A stretch of DNA of 64,000 nucleotides. Source: Mesorhizobium sp. SOD10. Its GTDB lineage: Bacteria; Pseudomonadota; Alphaproteobacteria; Rhizobiales; Rhizobiaceae. The position numbers and the translations under genes are program-made. Below the pieces are notes generated by a model that made no database searches, was not told the DNA's origin, and was given only the letters and a program-made list of their open reading frames with translations. Location of the stretch: positions 1-64,000 of the forward strand of contig CCNA01000006.1 of the NCBI GenBank assembly GCA_000824805.1, given 5' to 3'. Shown here piece by piece: positions 1-8,032 of the stretch (positions are counted from its first letter, which is position 1; every line of letters begins with the position of its first letter).

Positions 1-39
1 TTGACCCCAGCATCGTCATGTGAGTCTGGGATCAAACAC

Positions 40-278
40 CTAGCTCGGAGGTGGCGCATAATGATGATGGTCCTCTCGAGCAGAGTTGAAACCAAACCAT
101 GAGGCTGCGAATTGCTCCGATCCCGACCTCGGCAAGCAGAGTAGATGAGCGATCGCGCCAAAGGTGCCATTCCGCAGGAGCCGAGAGGAATATGAATGGT
201 GGGATCGGCTTCTTGAATCGATTTCGGCGAACTGCTTCGTAACCTGTTCGCGAATAAAGATTATGTTAGTCGCTGAGG
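40..278. repeat. ~240-bp direct repeat, copy A
   Basis: This stretch is closely repeated, in the same orientation, at 53964-54205, with scattered substitutions and small indels. Shared blocks include the segment after CTAGCTCGG, the run TGCGAATTGCTCCGATCCCG, and the right end ATTATGTTAGTCGCTGAGG, after which the copies diverge. No convincing reading frame is conserved between copies: the short plus-strand frames differ in phase. It may be a dispersed intergenic repeat or a mobile-element remnant; I do not recognise the family. Confidence 0.8.
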
Positions 279-371
279 ACGCGAGCAAATCTGTTATTGG
301 CGTTCTCGTGGGCCAAGTCCCCCGTATCGTTCTGTGCGGCTTCTCCCAGCGAACCCGTTGTGGTCGGTCCA

Positions 372-1580
372 TTATCCGATGGAGTTCGAGGCCTGATCTC
401 CGGCAGGACTGCGGTCAAATAAGTCCGTTCCGACCCGCAGGCACTCCATGTAGGTTCGGTAAGCAAAACTGCGATCACGCTTCCTGCCGGTCGTTTCCGT
501 GAGAATGCCAACCTCCGTTAGCGTTTCGATCGCCCGGGACGCCGTCGGCTTACTGGCATCAATCAATTTCATAGTGGAGGCCACCGTGACAATCGGATGC
601 CGGGGCAGCTGCTCAAACAGTCTGATCGCCGAGACGGAAGCAGATTCTGTGTTCAACAATCGCGTCCGATCCGCGCTGACGAGGTTGAACAGCTCACGCG
701 CCGACGCGACCGCTTCATCGGCAATCGTGGCGATCCCGTCGAGAAAGAAGTCGGTCCAGCCTTCCCAGTCCCCCTCCAGCCGGACGCGGTTGAGCCGACG
801 ATAATACTCTTCACGATGACGCTTGAAGAACAGGCTGAGGTAGAGAAGCGGGGCTTTCAGCAAGCGCCAATGCTCCAACAGCAACGCGATCAGCAGTCGT
901 CCGATTCTGCCGTTGCCGTCGAGGTATGGATGGAGGGTTTCAAACTGCACATGCAGCAGACCCGTGCGCACAAGGGCCGGCAGCTTTTCATCGGCGTGTA
1001 TGTATTTTTCGAACGCGCCAAGAAGTTCGGGGAGTTTGTCGGGCGGCGGTGGCACGTAAGCTGCATTCCCAGGCCGGCTTCCCCCAATCCAGTTCTGGCT
1101 GCGGCGAACCTCTCCAGGCTGTTTGTTCGAGCCGCGTACGCCACGCATCAGCCGCTTGTGAGCCTCGTTCAGGAGCCGCATTGAAAGAGGAAGGCCGCGC
1201 TTTGCTGCGAGTTGCCCGCGCGCATAGGCCAGAGCGTCGAGATAGTTCGTCACTTCCTCGATGTCTGCATTGGCAGCAGGATGCTCTTCGGCCTCGAAAG
1301 CAAGGAGGTCGATCAGCGATGCCTGGGTGCCCTCGATCTGGGATGAAAGCACCGCCTCCTTACGCACGAAGGCATAGATGAACCAATCGAGCGACGGCAC
1401 CATCTCGCCTGCAAGGTCGAGCCGAACGAGCGCCTGCTCGGCTTCGCGGAGGCGATGTTCGAGCTTGTCTTCGATGGCCAGTGCCGGGCGCATGGGTGGC
1501 AGATCGAAGGGGACGAAGGCATTGACCTTCTCCCCACCGACAATCACGCTCTCATATCGACCTGTCTTACGCATTGGCAT
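372..1580 (-). CDS. Fic family protein (adenylyltransferase-type), class II
   Basis: Fic domain enzyme that probably transfers AMP (or another nucleotide moiety) to a hydroxyl side chain of a target protein. The core motif HPYLDGNGRIGRLL gives the catalytic His and phosphate-binding Gly/Asn/Arg residues. An N-terminal SSQIEGT motif matches the (S/T)xxxE(G/N) inhibitory helix, so this is a self-inhibited class II Fic. The C-terminal ~100 residues look like a winged helix (region around TASRAIETLTEVGIL), as in large bacterial Fic/DUF4172-type proteins of this length. The start chosen (MPMRKTGRYES) has GAGGG about 7 nt upstream; an upstream in-frame ATG at 1658 is less likely. No antitoxin gene is adjacent. 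The gene appears intact and stands alone among broken genes. Confidence 0.85.
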   Translation of the reverse strand: MPMRKTGRYESVIVGGEKVNAFVPFDLPPMRPALAIEDKLEHRLREAEQALVRLDLAGEMVPSLDWFIYAFVRKEAVLSSQIEGTQASLIDLLAFEAEEHPAANADIEEVTNYLDALAYARGQLAAKRGLPLSMRLLNEAHKRLMRGVRGSNKQPGEVRRSQNWIGGSRPGNAAYVPPPPDKLPELLGAFEKYIHADEKLPALVRTGLLHVQFETLHPYLDGNGRIGRLLIALLLEHWRLLKAPLLYLSLFFKRHREEYYRRLNRVRLEGDWEGWTDFFLDGIATIADEAVASARELFNLVSADRTRLLNTESASVSAIRLFEQLPRHPIVTVASTMKLIDASKPTASRAIETLTEVGILTETTGRKRDRSFAYRTYMECLRVGTDLFDRSPAGDQASNSIG

Positions 1581-1662
1581 CACTGACCCTCGTGAGGCGA
1601 TGATCCTCAGACGGAAGGCACGACAATGTTCCCTGCCTCCTTCACTAGGAACGGACACTTGA

Positions 1663-2198
1663 CTATCCGAGACCGGTAGTCAAGGTTTCGTTCTTAGTAG
1701 GAGTCACTGAAAACGATTCCTTCCAGAGGGACGTCCCCGCGGTGGCATAGATGGCGTTCATGTCGGGATTGCCGGTAATCAGATTTTCAGCAGCCGCAAG
1801 TGCAGTGTCTTGCACATTCTGGCTATCGACCACAGCTACGGTTTCAATGCCGTCCTTACCGTTGATGGCGTCCTCGAAGCCTTTCTGGCGCACGTTCTGG
1901 ATGTAGGAGTTGAGGGCGCCGACAATGCCGATTCTGGCCTTGCCTTCCCGTATTTGGCCTTAACATAGTCGAGGAAATGCGCACCCATGTCGGCACCGCC
2001 TTGGCGTTGTCCACGCGATCTGCGCATTCTGCGGCGCCGTAGTAGGATAGCGTCGATCGCCACCACGGGATCTTGGCGTCCGCCACCTGATTGACCGCCG
2101 CCGTGACGCCGTTGACGTCGATGGCCACGACGATCAGGCCGTTCACCTTCATGGCGCAAGTCCGCATGATCTTGCACGCCGTCTCGCCGATCGTGCCG
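1663..2198 (-). pseudogene. Sugar ABC transporter periplasmic-binding protein, truncated and frameshifted
   Basis: Three minus-strand frames together read as the middle and end of an RbsB-like binding protein: first a stretch with MKVNGLIVVAIDVNGVTAAV, then FLDYVKAKYGKAR, then QKGFEDAINGKDGIETVAVV and ENLITGNPDMNAIYATAG. Frame changes occur near 1960-2000 and 1900. The signal peptide and first lobe are missing; similarity stops near 2198, where an unrelated plus-strand gene remnant begins. It resembles the intact binding proteins elsewhere in the window in family only. Not expected to be functional. Confidence 0.8.
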
Positions 2199-2945
2199 AG
2201 GTGTGCCGGCACTGCCTCTCCAGCGGTCGCCGCGAAGGTGGCTACTGGCTGGTGGGCGACGTAGGCAACACGCCGGGCCGCTCGATCTATGTCCGGCTCA
2301 AAGACACGCCCAAGGGTCCAGCCGGCAAATGGACCGACGCAGCGACCGGCGAACATGGCGATCTCCCCGACGTCATCCGCGAAAGCTGCGGCCTGGTAGA
2401 CTTCAAGGAGGTCACTGAGGAGGCCCGGACCTTCCTCAGCGTGCCGCCCCCGGAGCGTGAAGCCCCTGATCACCAGCGGCAGAGCCCGGCGCCGAACGGT
2501 TCCCCCGAAGCGGCTCGTCGCGTGGTTCGCATGTCGCAGCCGATCTACGGCACACTCGTACAGGCGCATTTACGGGAAGGCGGCATTACGGATTTACGCG
2601 GAACCGGAAGCCTGCATTTCCACCCCCGCTGCTACTATCGCCCGGACGAGCACTCGCCAACCGAGACCTGGCCGGCGTTGATCGCAGCGGTCACCGACCT
2701 CAACGGGAGGATCAGTGGAGCGCATCGCACCTGGCTCGACCCCGCGGCGCCGGGTCAAGGCGCCTCTCGACACACCGCGACGAGCAATGGACGATCTTCT
2801 CGGCAACGCGGTTCGCTTTGGCATCGGCCGCGAAGTAACGGCAGCCGGCCAGGGCATCGAGACGGTGCTCTCCGCTCGACAGGTTAGCCGGACATGCCGA
2901 TGCTGGCGGCGCTCTAGGCAGCCCATCTCGCCGCCAGCGTGGCCT
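2198..2945 (+). pseudogene. Toprim/DUF7146-type (plasmid primase-like) protein, degraded
   Basis: The first frame (GYWLVGDVGNTPGRSIYVRL, KWTDAATGEHGDLPD, LHFHPRCYYRPDEHSPTETW, AAVTDLNGRISGAHRTWLDP) matches the conserved layout of toprim-containing DUF7146 proteins common on rhizobial plasmids and integrative elements. Near 2760 the frame shifts and continues as APLDTPRRAMDDLLGNAVRF and GQGIETVLS. A further shift and a stop follow in the segment related to AALSAAHLAA. The N-terminus is missing at the junction with the sugar-binding relic. It signals past insertion of plasmid or ICE DNA. Family assignment is from memory of this protein pattern. Confidence 0.65.
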
Positions 2946-2952
2946 GGGAGCT

Positions 2953-3252
2953 AAGATCGACAAGGTCGACGGCACGCGGATCTTCGTCAATCACCGCAAG
3001 AACTATCTCTTCCCCAAATTCGTGGCGAACAACCCCGAAGCGTCGCTCAACGAACGCATTCAAGCCGAGCAGGAGATGCCCCTTTGCGAGAGCAAGCTTG
3101 AATATTGGGAGAAGCACCCCCGCTTCGTACTTTCCGCCGCCGTCGAGCAAAGTCAGAAATTGAAGGCGCATTTCGGCGTTGATTTTGGCGAGCTTAAATA
3201 CCCCACGATGAAGCCCAAGGGGCTGCGCCGCCCAGGAAGAAACCCTTCGTCG
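2953..3252 (+). pseudogene. Unrecognised ORF fragment (KYWEKHP-type segment)
   Basis: An open frame without a clear start reads DGTRIFVNHRKNYLFPKFVA, then ASLNERIQAEQEMPLCESKL, EYWEKHPRFVLSAAVEQSQ. Charge and codon pattern look like real coding sequence, and a GTG at 3022 could serve as a start, but upstream codons in the same frame also look coding. After about 3230 the composition changes and another frame looks better, suggesting a frameshift or the end of the fragment. I do not recognise the family; it probably belonged to the same plasmid-like block as the preceding toprim relic. Confidence 0.4.
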
Positions 3253-3282
3253 AATACAGGGAAACGAAATGGCGGGCCGAGT

Positions 3283-3832
3283 TCACTCGCCTTTCGACGC
3301 GGCATAGGCCGACCAGCCGTCGGGCGTGTCGGCGATGTAGCGGGTGAACTCCGTTTCGAGCGCGGCGACGGCCTCGTCCTTGCTCTCCGCGCGGCCTCTA
3401 CCGCCACCATGGCCGCGCCAGCGCCTGTCATAGGTCGAGCACGACCAGAACCACTTGCCCGCACTCGGTCCGTGCCTTTTACCAAGGAGCCGGCCGACGG
3501 AATCGGACCCAAGGAAAGTCGGCGAGAAGTCATACGGCTAGGTATTGCCGCCCATCACGGTCCGAGAGCCAGAAGCGCGCGCCGCGATCGCGCACGAAGC
3601 GCGCCATGTCGACAATGCTGATGAACCGGCCGAGCACGTCATCACCCTCGAACACCTCACAGGCGCCGTCGACTTCGCGGGCTTTCAGGCGATCGGCCGG
3701 CCATAGTCCTCGTGAACCCCTTGCGCCGTGAGGCTCAGCTTCGACTCGCCCGTGGCGATCGTGGCCACAGTTGAGCGGTTGTCAATCGACAGACCGCCGA
3801 AGCGCGCCGAGAATCAAAACGCAGGAGGCCAT
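3283..3832 (-). pseudogene. Conserved-looking hypothetical protein broken by frameshifts
   Basis: Reading the minus strand by hand gives a gene starting MASCVLILGARFGGLSIDN and continuing through GESKLSLTAQGVHEDYGRP. After a shift near 3700 it reads REVDGACEVFEGDDVLGRF and FVRDRGARFWLSDRDGRQYL. After a second shift near 3540 it reads YDFSPTFLGSDSVGRLLGKR, WFWSCSTYDRRWRGHGGGRG, EFTRYIADTPDGWSAYAASK and ends at a TGA (3283-3285). The joined product is about 180 residues. No single frame is long enough to stand out, but codon use is strongly coding-like. I do not recognise a named domain; the context suggests a plasmid or ICE hypothetical gene. Confidence 0.6.
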
Positions 3833-3855
3833 GTCGGGCGACTAATCGGAACAGT

Positions 3856-4065
3856 TTAGCGCCCGAGCGGCAACTTGGAAACTGACAGCAGCTCAGTCTC
3901 GTCCCTGATCCCTGCCAAGTAATCTGCCAAAAGGCGAGATACCAGGGCTTCGCGCCGCTCCAAGGATTGGCGTTCGTCCTTAAATTTGTCGAACACGCGA
4001 CCGAGCAGCGCAACCTCTGAAGAACTAAAGATGCCCGCCTCTTTGGCTCTTTGGTAAATCGGCAC
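3856..4065 (-). CDS. Small hypothetical protein (69 aa)
   Basis: Charged, mostly helical 69-residue protein beginning at a GTG codon (PIYQRAKEAGIFSSSEVAL) with a strong GGAGG about 8 nt upstream, which decides the start. It has no membrane segment, signal peptide or recognisable domain. It lies alone, convergent with nothing, and separate from the broken gene downstream. The good ribosome site and lack of stops support a real small gene; function unknown. Confidence 0.55.
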   Translation of the reverse strand: MPIYQRAKEAGIFSSSEVALLGRVFDKFKDERQSLERREALVSRLLADYLAGIRDETELLSVSKLPLGR

Positions 4066-4436
4066 GTGAGGTCCCTCCCTAAACCGGCTGATCCCTCAAA
4101 ACGCCGATCAAATTGAGCGGCGCTATTGTTGGTTGTCAAGAAAAGAAAAGCCCGCCGGCGTGAGCCGACGGACAATCTTCTCAAACTGCCTGTGCGCCCC
4201 TTTCCCGGATGGTCCGCCCGACCGAGGAACCCGCACAAGGAACGTCATAGAGCCGGACGACTGTGACCGCTGGAGTGGATTCATAAATCTATGTTGCGAC
4301 GCGCCCTGGCCCCTCCTTTTCTCCGATCGATTAAGCCAAGACCTGCGAATCATAGCTGCATGAGTTCATCGATAACAATTCCGCTCTATGGTGATCGACC
4401 GTAGGAATCGTTTGAAAGGGGTCAGCCGGAAGGTGG
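4066..4436. other. Intergenic stretch, no gene seen
   Basis: Short overlapping frames exist on both strands, but none has a ribosome site, conserved pattern or sensible codon bias. It presumably contains the divergent promoters of the 69-aa gene and the DUF1275 gene. No clear promoter, terminator or repeat was identified. Confidence 0.4.
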
Positions 4437-5141
4437 GTGGCGATGCTGGTGAGTGAAGGCGATCGACGGACCCTCGGGATCGACATCCGCTTGGCATCCC
4501 TGCTGGCGGCGATAGCCGGATCCCTCAACGCCGCTGGTTTCCAGGCAACGGGCTTTTTCACCGCCAACATGACAGGCAACGTTTCATCGCTGTCCGACCA
4601 CCTCGGGTTGGCACAATTTGGCACGGCGGCTTTCTTCGGCGCCTTGGTCGGCGCCTTCGTTACAGGGGCGTTCATCTCGGGCTTGCTGATCGAGGCCGGC
4701 CGCAAGCGAGGGGTCCGCGCTATCTACGCCTACAGCATCACTTTTGAGGCGGCGCTCCTAGTTGTTCTCGGGCTTGCCGATATTGCCCTGACCGGCCCGC
4801 AAAGCGGCTGGGCATTGGTTCTCGGACTGAGCTTCATCATGGGGCTCCAAAATGCGGCGACCACACTGATATCGAACGCCAGAGTGAGGACAACGCATGT
4901 GTCAGGAATGGCAACCGACATCGGGCTCGGACTTGCAGCCCTGCTCAGTTCGCCGTCAAGAGTCCCGAACGCGATGGGACGTCTGAGTCTCCACACTGGC
5001 ACGATTTGTTGCTTCCTGTTTGGCGGCGTCTTAGGAGCGGTCCTGTACAATTTGATAGGTGGATATTTGTTGTTCTGCTGCGCTGCGGTACTATTGGCTG
5101 TCTCGCTTCCGGAGGGGCGACGCGCCAAAGCGTTGCCATAG
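4437..5141 (+). CDS. DUF1275 (YoaK-like) membrane protein
   Basis: Integral inner-membrane protein of the DUF1275 family, whose function is not established. About six hydrophobic segments are visible. The family hallmark near residues 30-50 is present (NAAGFQATGFFTANMTGNVS), as is GLQNAATTLISNARVRTTHV in the second half. Length (234 aa) is normal for the family. The start may be GTG at 4437 or ATG at 4443; both follow a GGAAGGTGG purine run. The gene looks intact and monocistronic. Confidence 0.85.
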   Translation: MAMLVSEGDRRTLGIDIRLASLLAAIAGSLNAAGFQATGFFTANMTGNVSSLSDHLGLAQFGTAAFFGALVGAFVTGAFISGLLIEAGRKRGVRAIYAYSITFEAALLVVLGLADIALTGPQSGWALVLGLSFIMGLQNAATTLISNARVRTTHVSGMATDIGLGLAALLSSPSRVPNAMGRLSLHTGTICCFLFGGVLGAVLYNLIGGYLLFCCAAVLLAVSLPEGRRAKALP

Positions 5142-5249
5142 GGGCCCCCGATTGCCATTTCTTCGGGCTGGCGGTAAATGCGCGATTGGAGAAGGCGCAC
5201 GTAGTTAGTGCGCCTAGTGCTGACGGCTCGCCGAGACACCCGCGCTTTC

Positions 5250-6127
5250 TCAGCCCTCTCTGAAATCCAGCATTGACGCGTGGCGCAGTTTCGCCTCACC
5301 CCTGAGAGTCTTCACCCGCGCCACGATGCCAGACCTCACCCATTCCACATCGTCCGTGACCGCAGCCGGCACGCCAGTCGGTTGCTTCGCCCTTGCCTCC
5401 TCCACGCGCCGCCATAACCGTTCTTTGATGGAACGGTTTGCCGTGATGACGGCACCGCCGGCGTATTTGCCGTCACGCGCCACAAGCGCGACGGCCGGTT
5501 TACCGGGGTCGCGCCTTATGCCCAACAACTCGAAGTCGGCGACATCCCAACATTTCGTCTTTACCTAGGCTTCGGTCTTCCCGCTGCGATAAGGGCTGTT
5601 CTTCCGCTTCGAGACCATGCCCTCGAGTCCCATCTTGTCGGCGGCGGCGTAGAACTCGGCACCGCCACCCTCGACGCGATGGCTATATTGGATGATATCT
5701 GTAGCCGGCCTGACCAGCTCCCAGAGGATGTCCTTGCGCTGGACGGCCGGCAGCGACCGCAGCTCCCGGCCGTCCAGATGCAGGATGTCGAACGTGACGA
5801 ACGCGAGCAGCTCGGTGTTCCATGCCATGCGGGAATGCATCTCATGGAAGTTGGGCCGACCGTCAGGATCCGGCGCGATCATCTCGCCGTCGATGATGAA
5901 GGATTTCGCCGGAAGCTTCTCGACCGCTCCGATGACGGGCCGGTAGCGCTTCGACCAGTGTGGCCGTTCCTTGAGAATGCGCGAGCACCAGCCCAATCGA
6001 GGATCAGCTGGGTGCGAAACCCGTCCTATTTGATCTCGTGAAACCGATCGTCGCTGATAGGCGGCTCGAGAACCTGAGCGGGTTCCGTCGGCTTGATGAA
6101 TTTCAACCGCTCTCTGGCGCCATGCAT
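5250..6127 (-). pseudogene. ligD: ATP-dependent DNA ligase (LigD-type), inactivated
   Basis: A paralog of the intact LigD at 11348-13117. The reading starts MHGARERLKFIKPTEPAQV and reaches the nucleotidyl-lysine motif as HEIK-stop-DG, where the usual Tyr codon after EIK is TAG. It then reads DGFRTQLILDW, shifts frame near 5967 (one base missing before WSKRYRPV) and continues with LPAKSFIIDGEMIAPDPDGR and KMGLEGMVSKRKNSPYRSGK. A second in-frame TAG (5566-5568) replaces an expected Trp, after which the OB-fold domain continues as WDVADFELLGIRRDPG and onward. No polymerase domain is attached. Two nonsense changes plus a frameshift make it a clear, fairly recent pseudogene. Its upstream promoter-like element is still intact. 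Confidence 0.85.
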
Positions 6128-6152
6128 ACACGTTGTACTCCGAACGCGATTC

Positions 6153-6177
6153 AAGCCGCACCTGGCCGATCGGTTCC
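6153..6177 (-). promoter_or_regulatory. Candidate EcfG/RpoE2-type promoter of the ligD pseudogene
   Basis: On the minus strand the sequence is GGAAC, 18 bases, TTGA, matching the GGAAC-N18/19-TT general-stress promoter known from rhizobia. It lies about 25 nt upstream of the ligD pseudogene start. It shares GGAACCGATCG with the element ahead of the intact ligD at 13146-13170. Confidence 0.5.
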
Positions 6178-6213
6178 AAGCCAAATTTGTTTGTAATAAC
6201 CGTTATTCGCGGT

Positions 6214-6434
6214 CTACCCCGCCAAGCTTCCTTCGCGGTGCTCCATCGCTTCGAAGATCACTTCGTAGACGCTGTCGACCTCCTCGTTGATCTCCGCAGC
6301 CGGGATGCCTTCTCGCTCGGCCGCCTTCATCAGCTCGTCGGCCAGGTCGCTCACCGCGACGGGATCATCAGTGATCGCGTTTGGGAGGTGCTCTGCCATC
6401 CATTGTCGACGAAGTTGATGCCGCGTGTGCTCAT
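6214..6434 (-). pseudogene. DUF768 small protein, frameshifted
   Basis: From the natural start at 6434 the frame reads MSTRGINFVD and then runs into a shift near 6404. The remaining sequence, WMAEHLPNAITDDPVAVSDL, REGIPAAEINEEVDSVYEVI and FEAMEHREGSLAG, continues in another frame. The joined product matches DUF768, a family I know chiefly from Mesorhizobium. A single base loss at the Lys/Asn codon before WMAEHL explains the break. Translation from an alternative ATG at 6441 would give a 75-aa protein with an altered N-terminus, so some function is not excluded. Role unknown. Confidence 0.65.
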
Positions 6435-6457
6435 TGAGCATGATCGCGCAGTCTCTA

Positions 6458-6706
6458 CTATATTCCCAAGCCAGCGGCTCGGGCCGGTTCGACTAAGGCT
6501 TGATCCGCAGCCTTTTCAAGTAGCCGCGACAGATGCCACTCGTGAAGCTCTTGCATGCTTTGCAGAAGCGCAAGGAAATCGAGCGCCTGACTGATTGGCA
6601 ATTCATCACGCTCCAGTTGAGCGATGCGCTCGCGCTGTTGCGCAAGGTGATGCCTGCCCAGCCGAACATGTCCTCGGACCATGCGGATATCGTCGGAAAG
6701 CGCCAT
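6458..6706 (-). CDS. Small helical hypothetical protein (82 aa)
   Basis: Starting at MALSDDIRMVRGHVRLGRHH, this is a charged, fully helical protein with heptad-like spacing (AQQRERIAQLERDELPISQA) and LLQSMQELHEWHLSRLLEKA near the end. I do not recognise a family. No good Shine-Dalgarno precedes the ATG, but a candidate stress promoter has its -10-like TT only 8 nt upstream, so a leaderless transcript is possible. A longer in-frame start at 6763 would place the promoter inside the gene and is less likely. Confidence 0.5.
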   Translation of the reverse strand: MALSDDIRMVRGHVRLGRHHLAQQRERIAQLERDELPISQALDFLALLQSMQELHEWHLSRLLEKAADQALVEPARAAGLGI

Positions 6707-6713
6707 TAGGGAC

Positions 6714-6738
6714 AACGGCGGCGCGTTCAAGGCGTTCC
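6714..6738 (-). promoter_or_regulatory. Candidate EcfG-type promoter of the 82-aa gene
   Basis: Minus strand reads GGAAC, 18 bases, TTGTC. The predicted transcription start would fall at or within a few bases of the ATG at 6706. Confidence 0.45.
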
Positions 6739-6804
6739 GCGATCCGCCAAAGAGCGGGAACAAGGCGGCAATGGTGGTGCTACTCCCATTCAGACGGAAC
6801 CTAC

Positions 6805-6911
6805 ATGGCAGAAGACAAGAAGCGCTAAGTTCGGCGACCGCGATCTGCGGACCTCATTAAGAAGTACGGCAAAATAACCGCGAACGCTTGAGCATGATTG
6901 CGCGGCGGTGA
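6805..6911 (+). pseudogene. DUF3606-like small protein remnant
   Basis: Opens MAEDKKR followed after a shift by KFGDRDL, then jumps to DLIKKYG and, after another shift, NRERLSMIARR with a stop at 6909-6911. This is the beginning and end of a DUF3606-like protein (helix ending LIKKYGNDR in relatives) with the middle deleted. It is too short to annotate by frame alone; the assignment rests on motif order. Confidence 0.35.
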
Positions 6912-6936
6912 CACCTAGCAACAGGTCAAAAGAGTG

Positions 6937-7308
6937 TCACGGCGAAATGCCCGTGTTAGTACTGTCAGAGCCCTGGGCCAGCCGGGCCGCCAGACTAACA
7001 AGGTGTCGCACCGGCGCCGGTTTGGGCAGGTACGGCACTCCCTGGAAGATCGGGCCTGAAAAGCCGGATCGTAGCCAGAATGAACGGTGAAAGGAACGCC
7101 CAGTTCCTTTAGGCGAGCAGCAGCCCTTCCTTCCGGCCCATCCAACAGCTTGATATCGAGAATGGCAACGCTTGGCGTGTTGCGCTCCAGCCACGCCTCG
7201 GCTGCGGTGTCACTGGCAGCACAGCTGACTTCGAACCCCGCTTGCTTCAGGTCCCCAGCAAGGTCGTTGGCGATCAGATACTCGTCTTCCAGAATGAGAG
7301 CCAACATA
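6937..7308 (-). pseudogene. Single-domain response regulator, frameshifted near the C-terminus
   Basis: CheY-like receiver: MLALILEDEYLIANDLAGDL with the acidic pair, the phospho-acceptor Asp in VAILDIKLLDG, the conserved Ser in VPFTVHSGYD and the Lys in YLPKPAP. The frame breaks near 7048 (after AFQ) by one missing base. The correct frame resumes as GPIFQGVPYLPKPAPVRHLV and stops at 6937. As it stands, translation would replace the last third, including the conserved Lys, with unrelated sequence ending at 6915. The start at 7308 has GAGGTGG upstream. Single-domain receivers of this type often act in the rhizobial general stress pathway, which fits the nearby promoter elements. Confidence 0.7.
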
Positions 7309-7376
7309 GCATCCACCTCATGCCTACTTCGATTTACTACCCCGCAACACAGCCGGTTCCCCATCCGTGAAGCTAG

Positions 7377-7414
7377 AAAGAGCCTGGCTGTGGGAGGGGT
7401 CAGCCAGGCTCTTT
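7377..7414. terminator. Perfect 14-bp hairpin, terminator or small-RNA stem
   Basis: AAAGAGCCTGGCTG pairs perfectly with CAGCCAGGCTCTTT around a 10-base loop. Read on the minus strand the loop is ACCCCTCCCA, carrying an anti-Shine-Dalgarno CCUCC; on the plus strand it carries GGAGG. Only short T runs flank it. It may be a bidirectional terminator or the 3' stem of a small RNA started at 7479-7503. Confidence 0.65.
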
Positions 7415-7478
7415 GTCGGGGACCATCCACCCGACACGACGCGGTGAAGCGCTCGGGAAAGCGCGCGTCGCGCCCCCG

Positions 7479-7503
7479 AACATCGGCTTAGGCTCAATGT
7501 TCC
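7479..7503 (-). promoter_or_regulatory. Candidate EcfG-type promoter
   Basis: Minus strand reads GGAAC, 18 bases, TTCGG. Transcription from here would run through the hairpin at 7377-7414 toward the response regulator start at 7308. It could give either a ~95-nt small RNA or a long leader for that gene. Confidence 0.45.
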
Positions 7504-7563
7504 GCTACGGAAGCGCCGCCCCTAGAATAGAACAGCCCACACGCACCTGGTGCCAATGGATAG

Positions 7564-7959
7564 AGGGCCTTTAAGCGAACTGAGGCCCGCGCCGCTGGTA
7601 TAGCGGTCTGGGACGCCGTTGATGATCTCGTCTTGCGCTACTCCGGGCTCGACGTCGTCATGGCAGATGGGTCGACGGAGCGGATCGACGTGCTTTATCC
7701 CGCCATGGGATGCGAGGTCCGATCCGAGCTCGCGATGGACATCGGCGCCGACTGCGATGACGACGGCTACATTCTCATTGGCCCGCACCCGCAAAGCTCG
7801 GTCGAGGGAGTTTACGCCATCGGCGACGTGGCCAAAGCTCTCAACCAGATAGCAGTGGGATTTGGTCAGGCAGCTTTAGCTGCCGCTCACATCCACAACG
7901 CTGCTGGCAGAGCAGGCTCGCGGCGGTCACTCGATGAAACCTTCGGGCTAGTCGGTTGA
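7564..7959 (+). pseudogene. Thioredoxin reductase-like flavoprotein, C-terminal fragment
   Basis: The frame opens right after a TAG at 7561-7563. It reads RTEARAAGIAVWDAVDDLVL, YSGLDVVMADGSTERIDVLY, then the FAD-binding end VEGVYAIGDVAKALNQIAVG and FGQAALAAAHIHN. This is the last third of a thioredoxin reductase-type NAD(P)/FAD oxidoreductase. The N-terminal FAD domain and the CxxC/NAD domain start are absent and no ribosome site precedes it, so it is a 5'-truncated relic. The preceding segment (7415-7560) shows nothing related. Confidence 0.75.
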
Positions 7960-8032
7960 AGCAACCGGCCCGGGAGTTGACTGGAGCTGGCGGCACTGAG
8001 GCGAAGATAAACGACCGAGCGTGCTATTCCGT

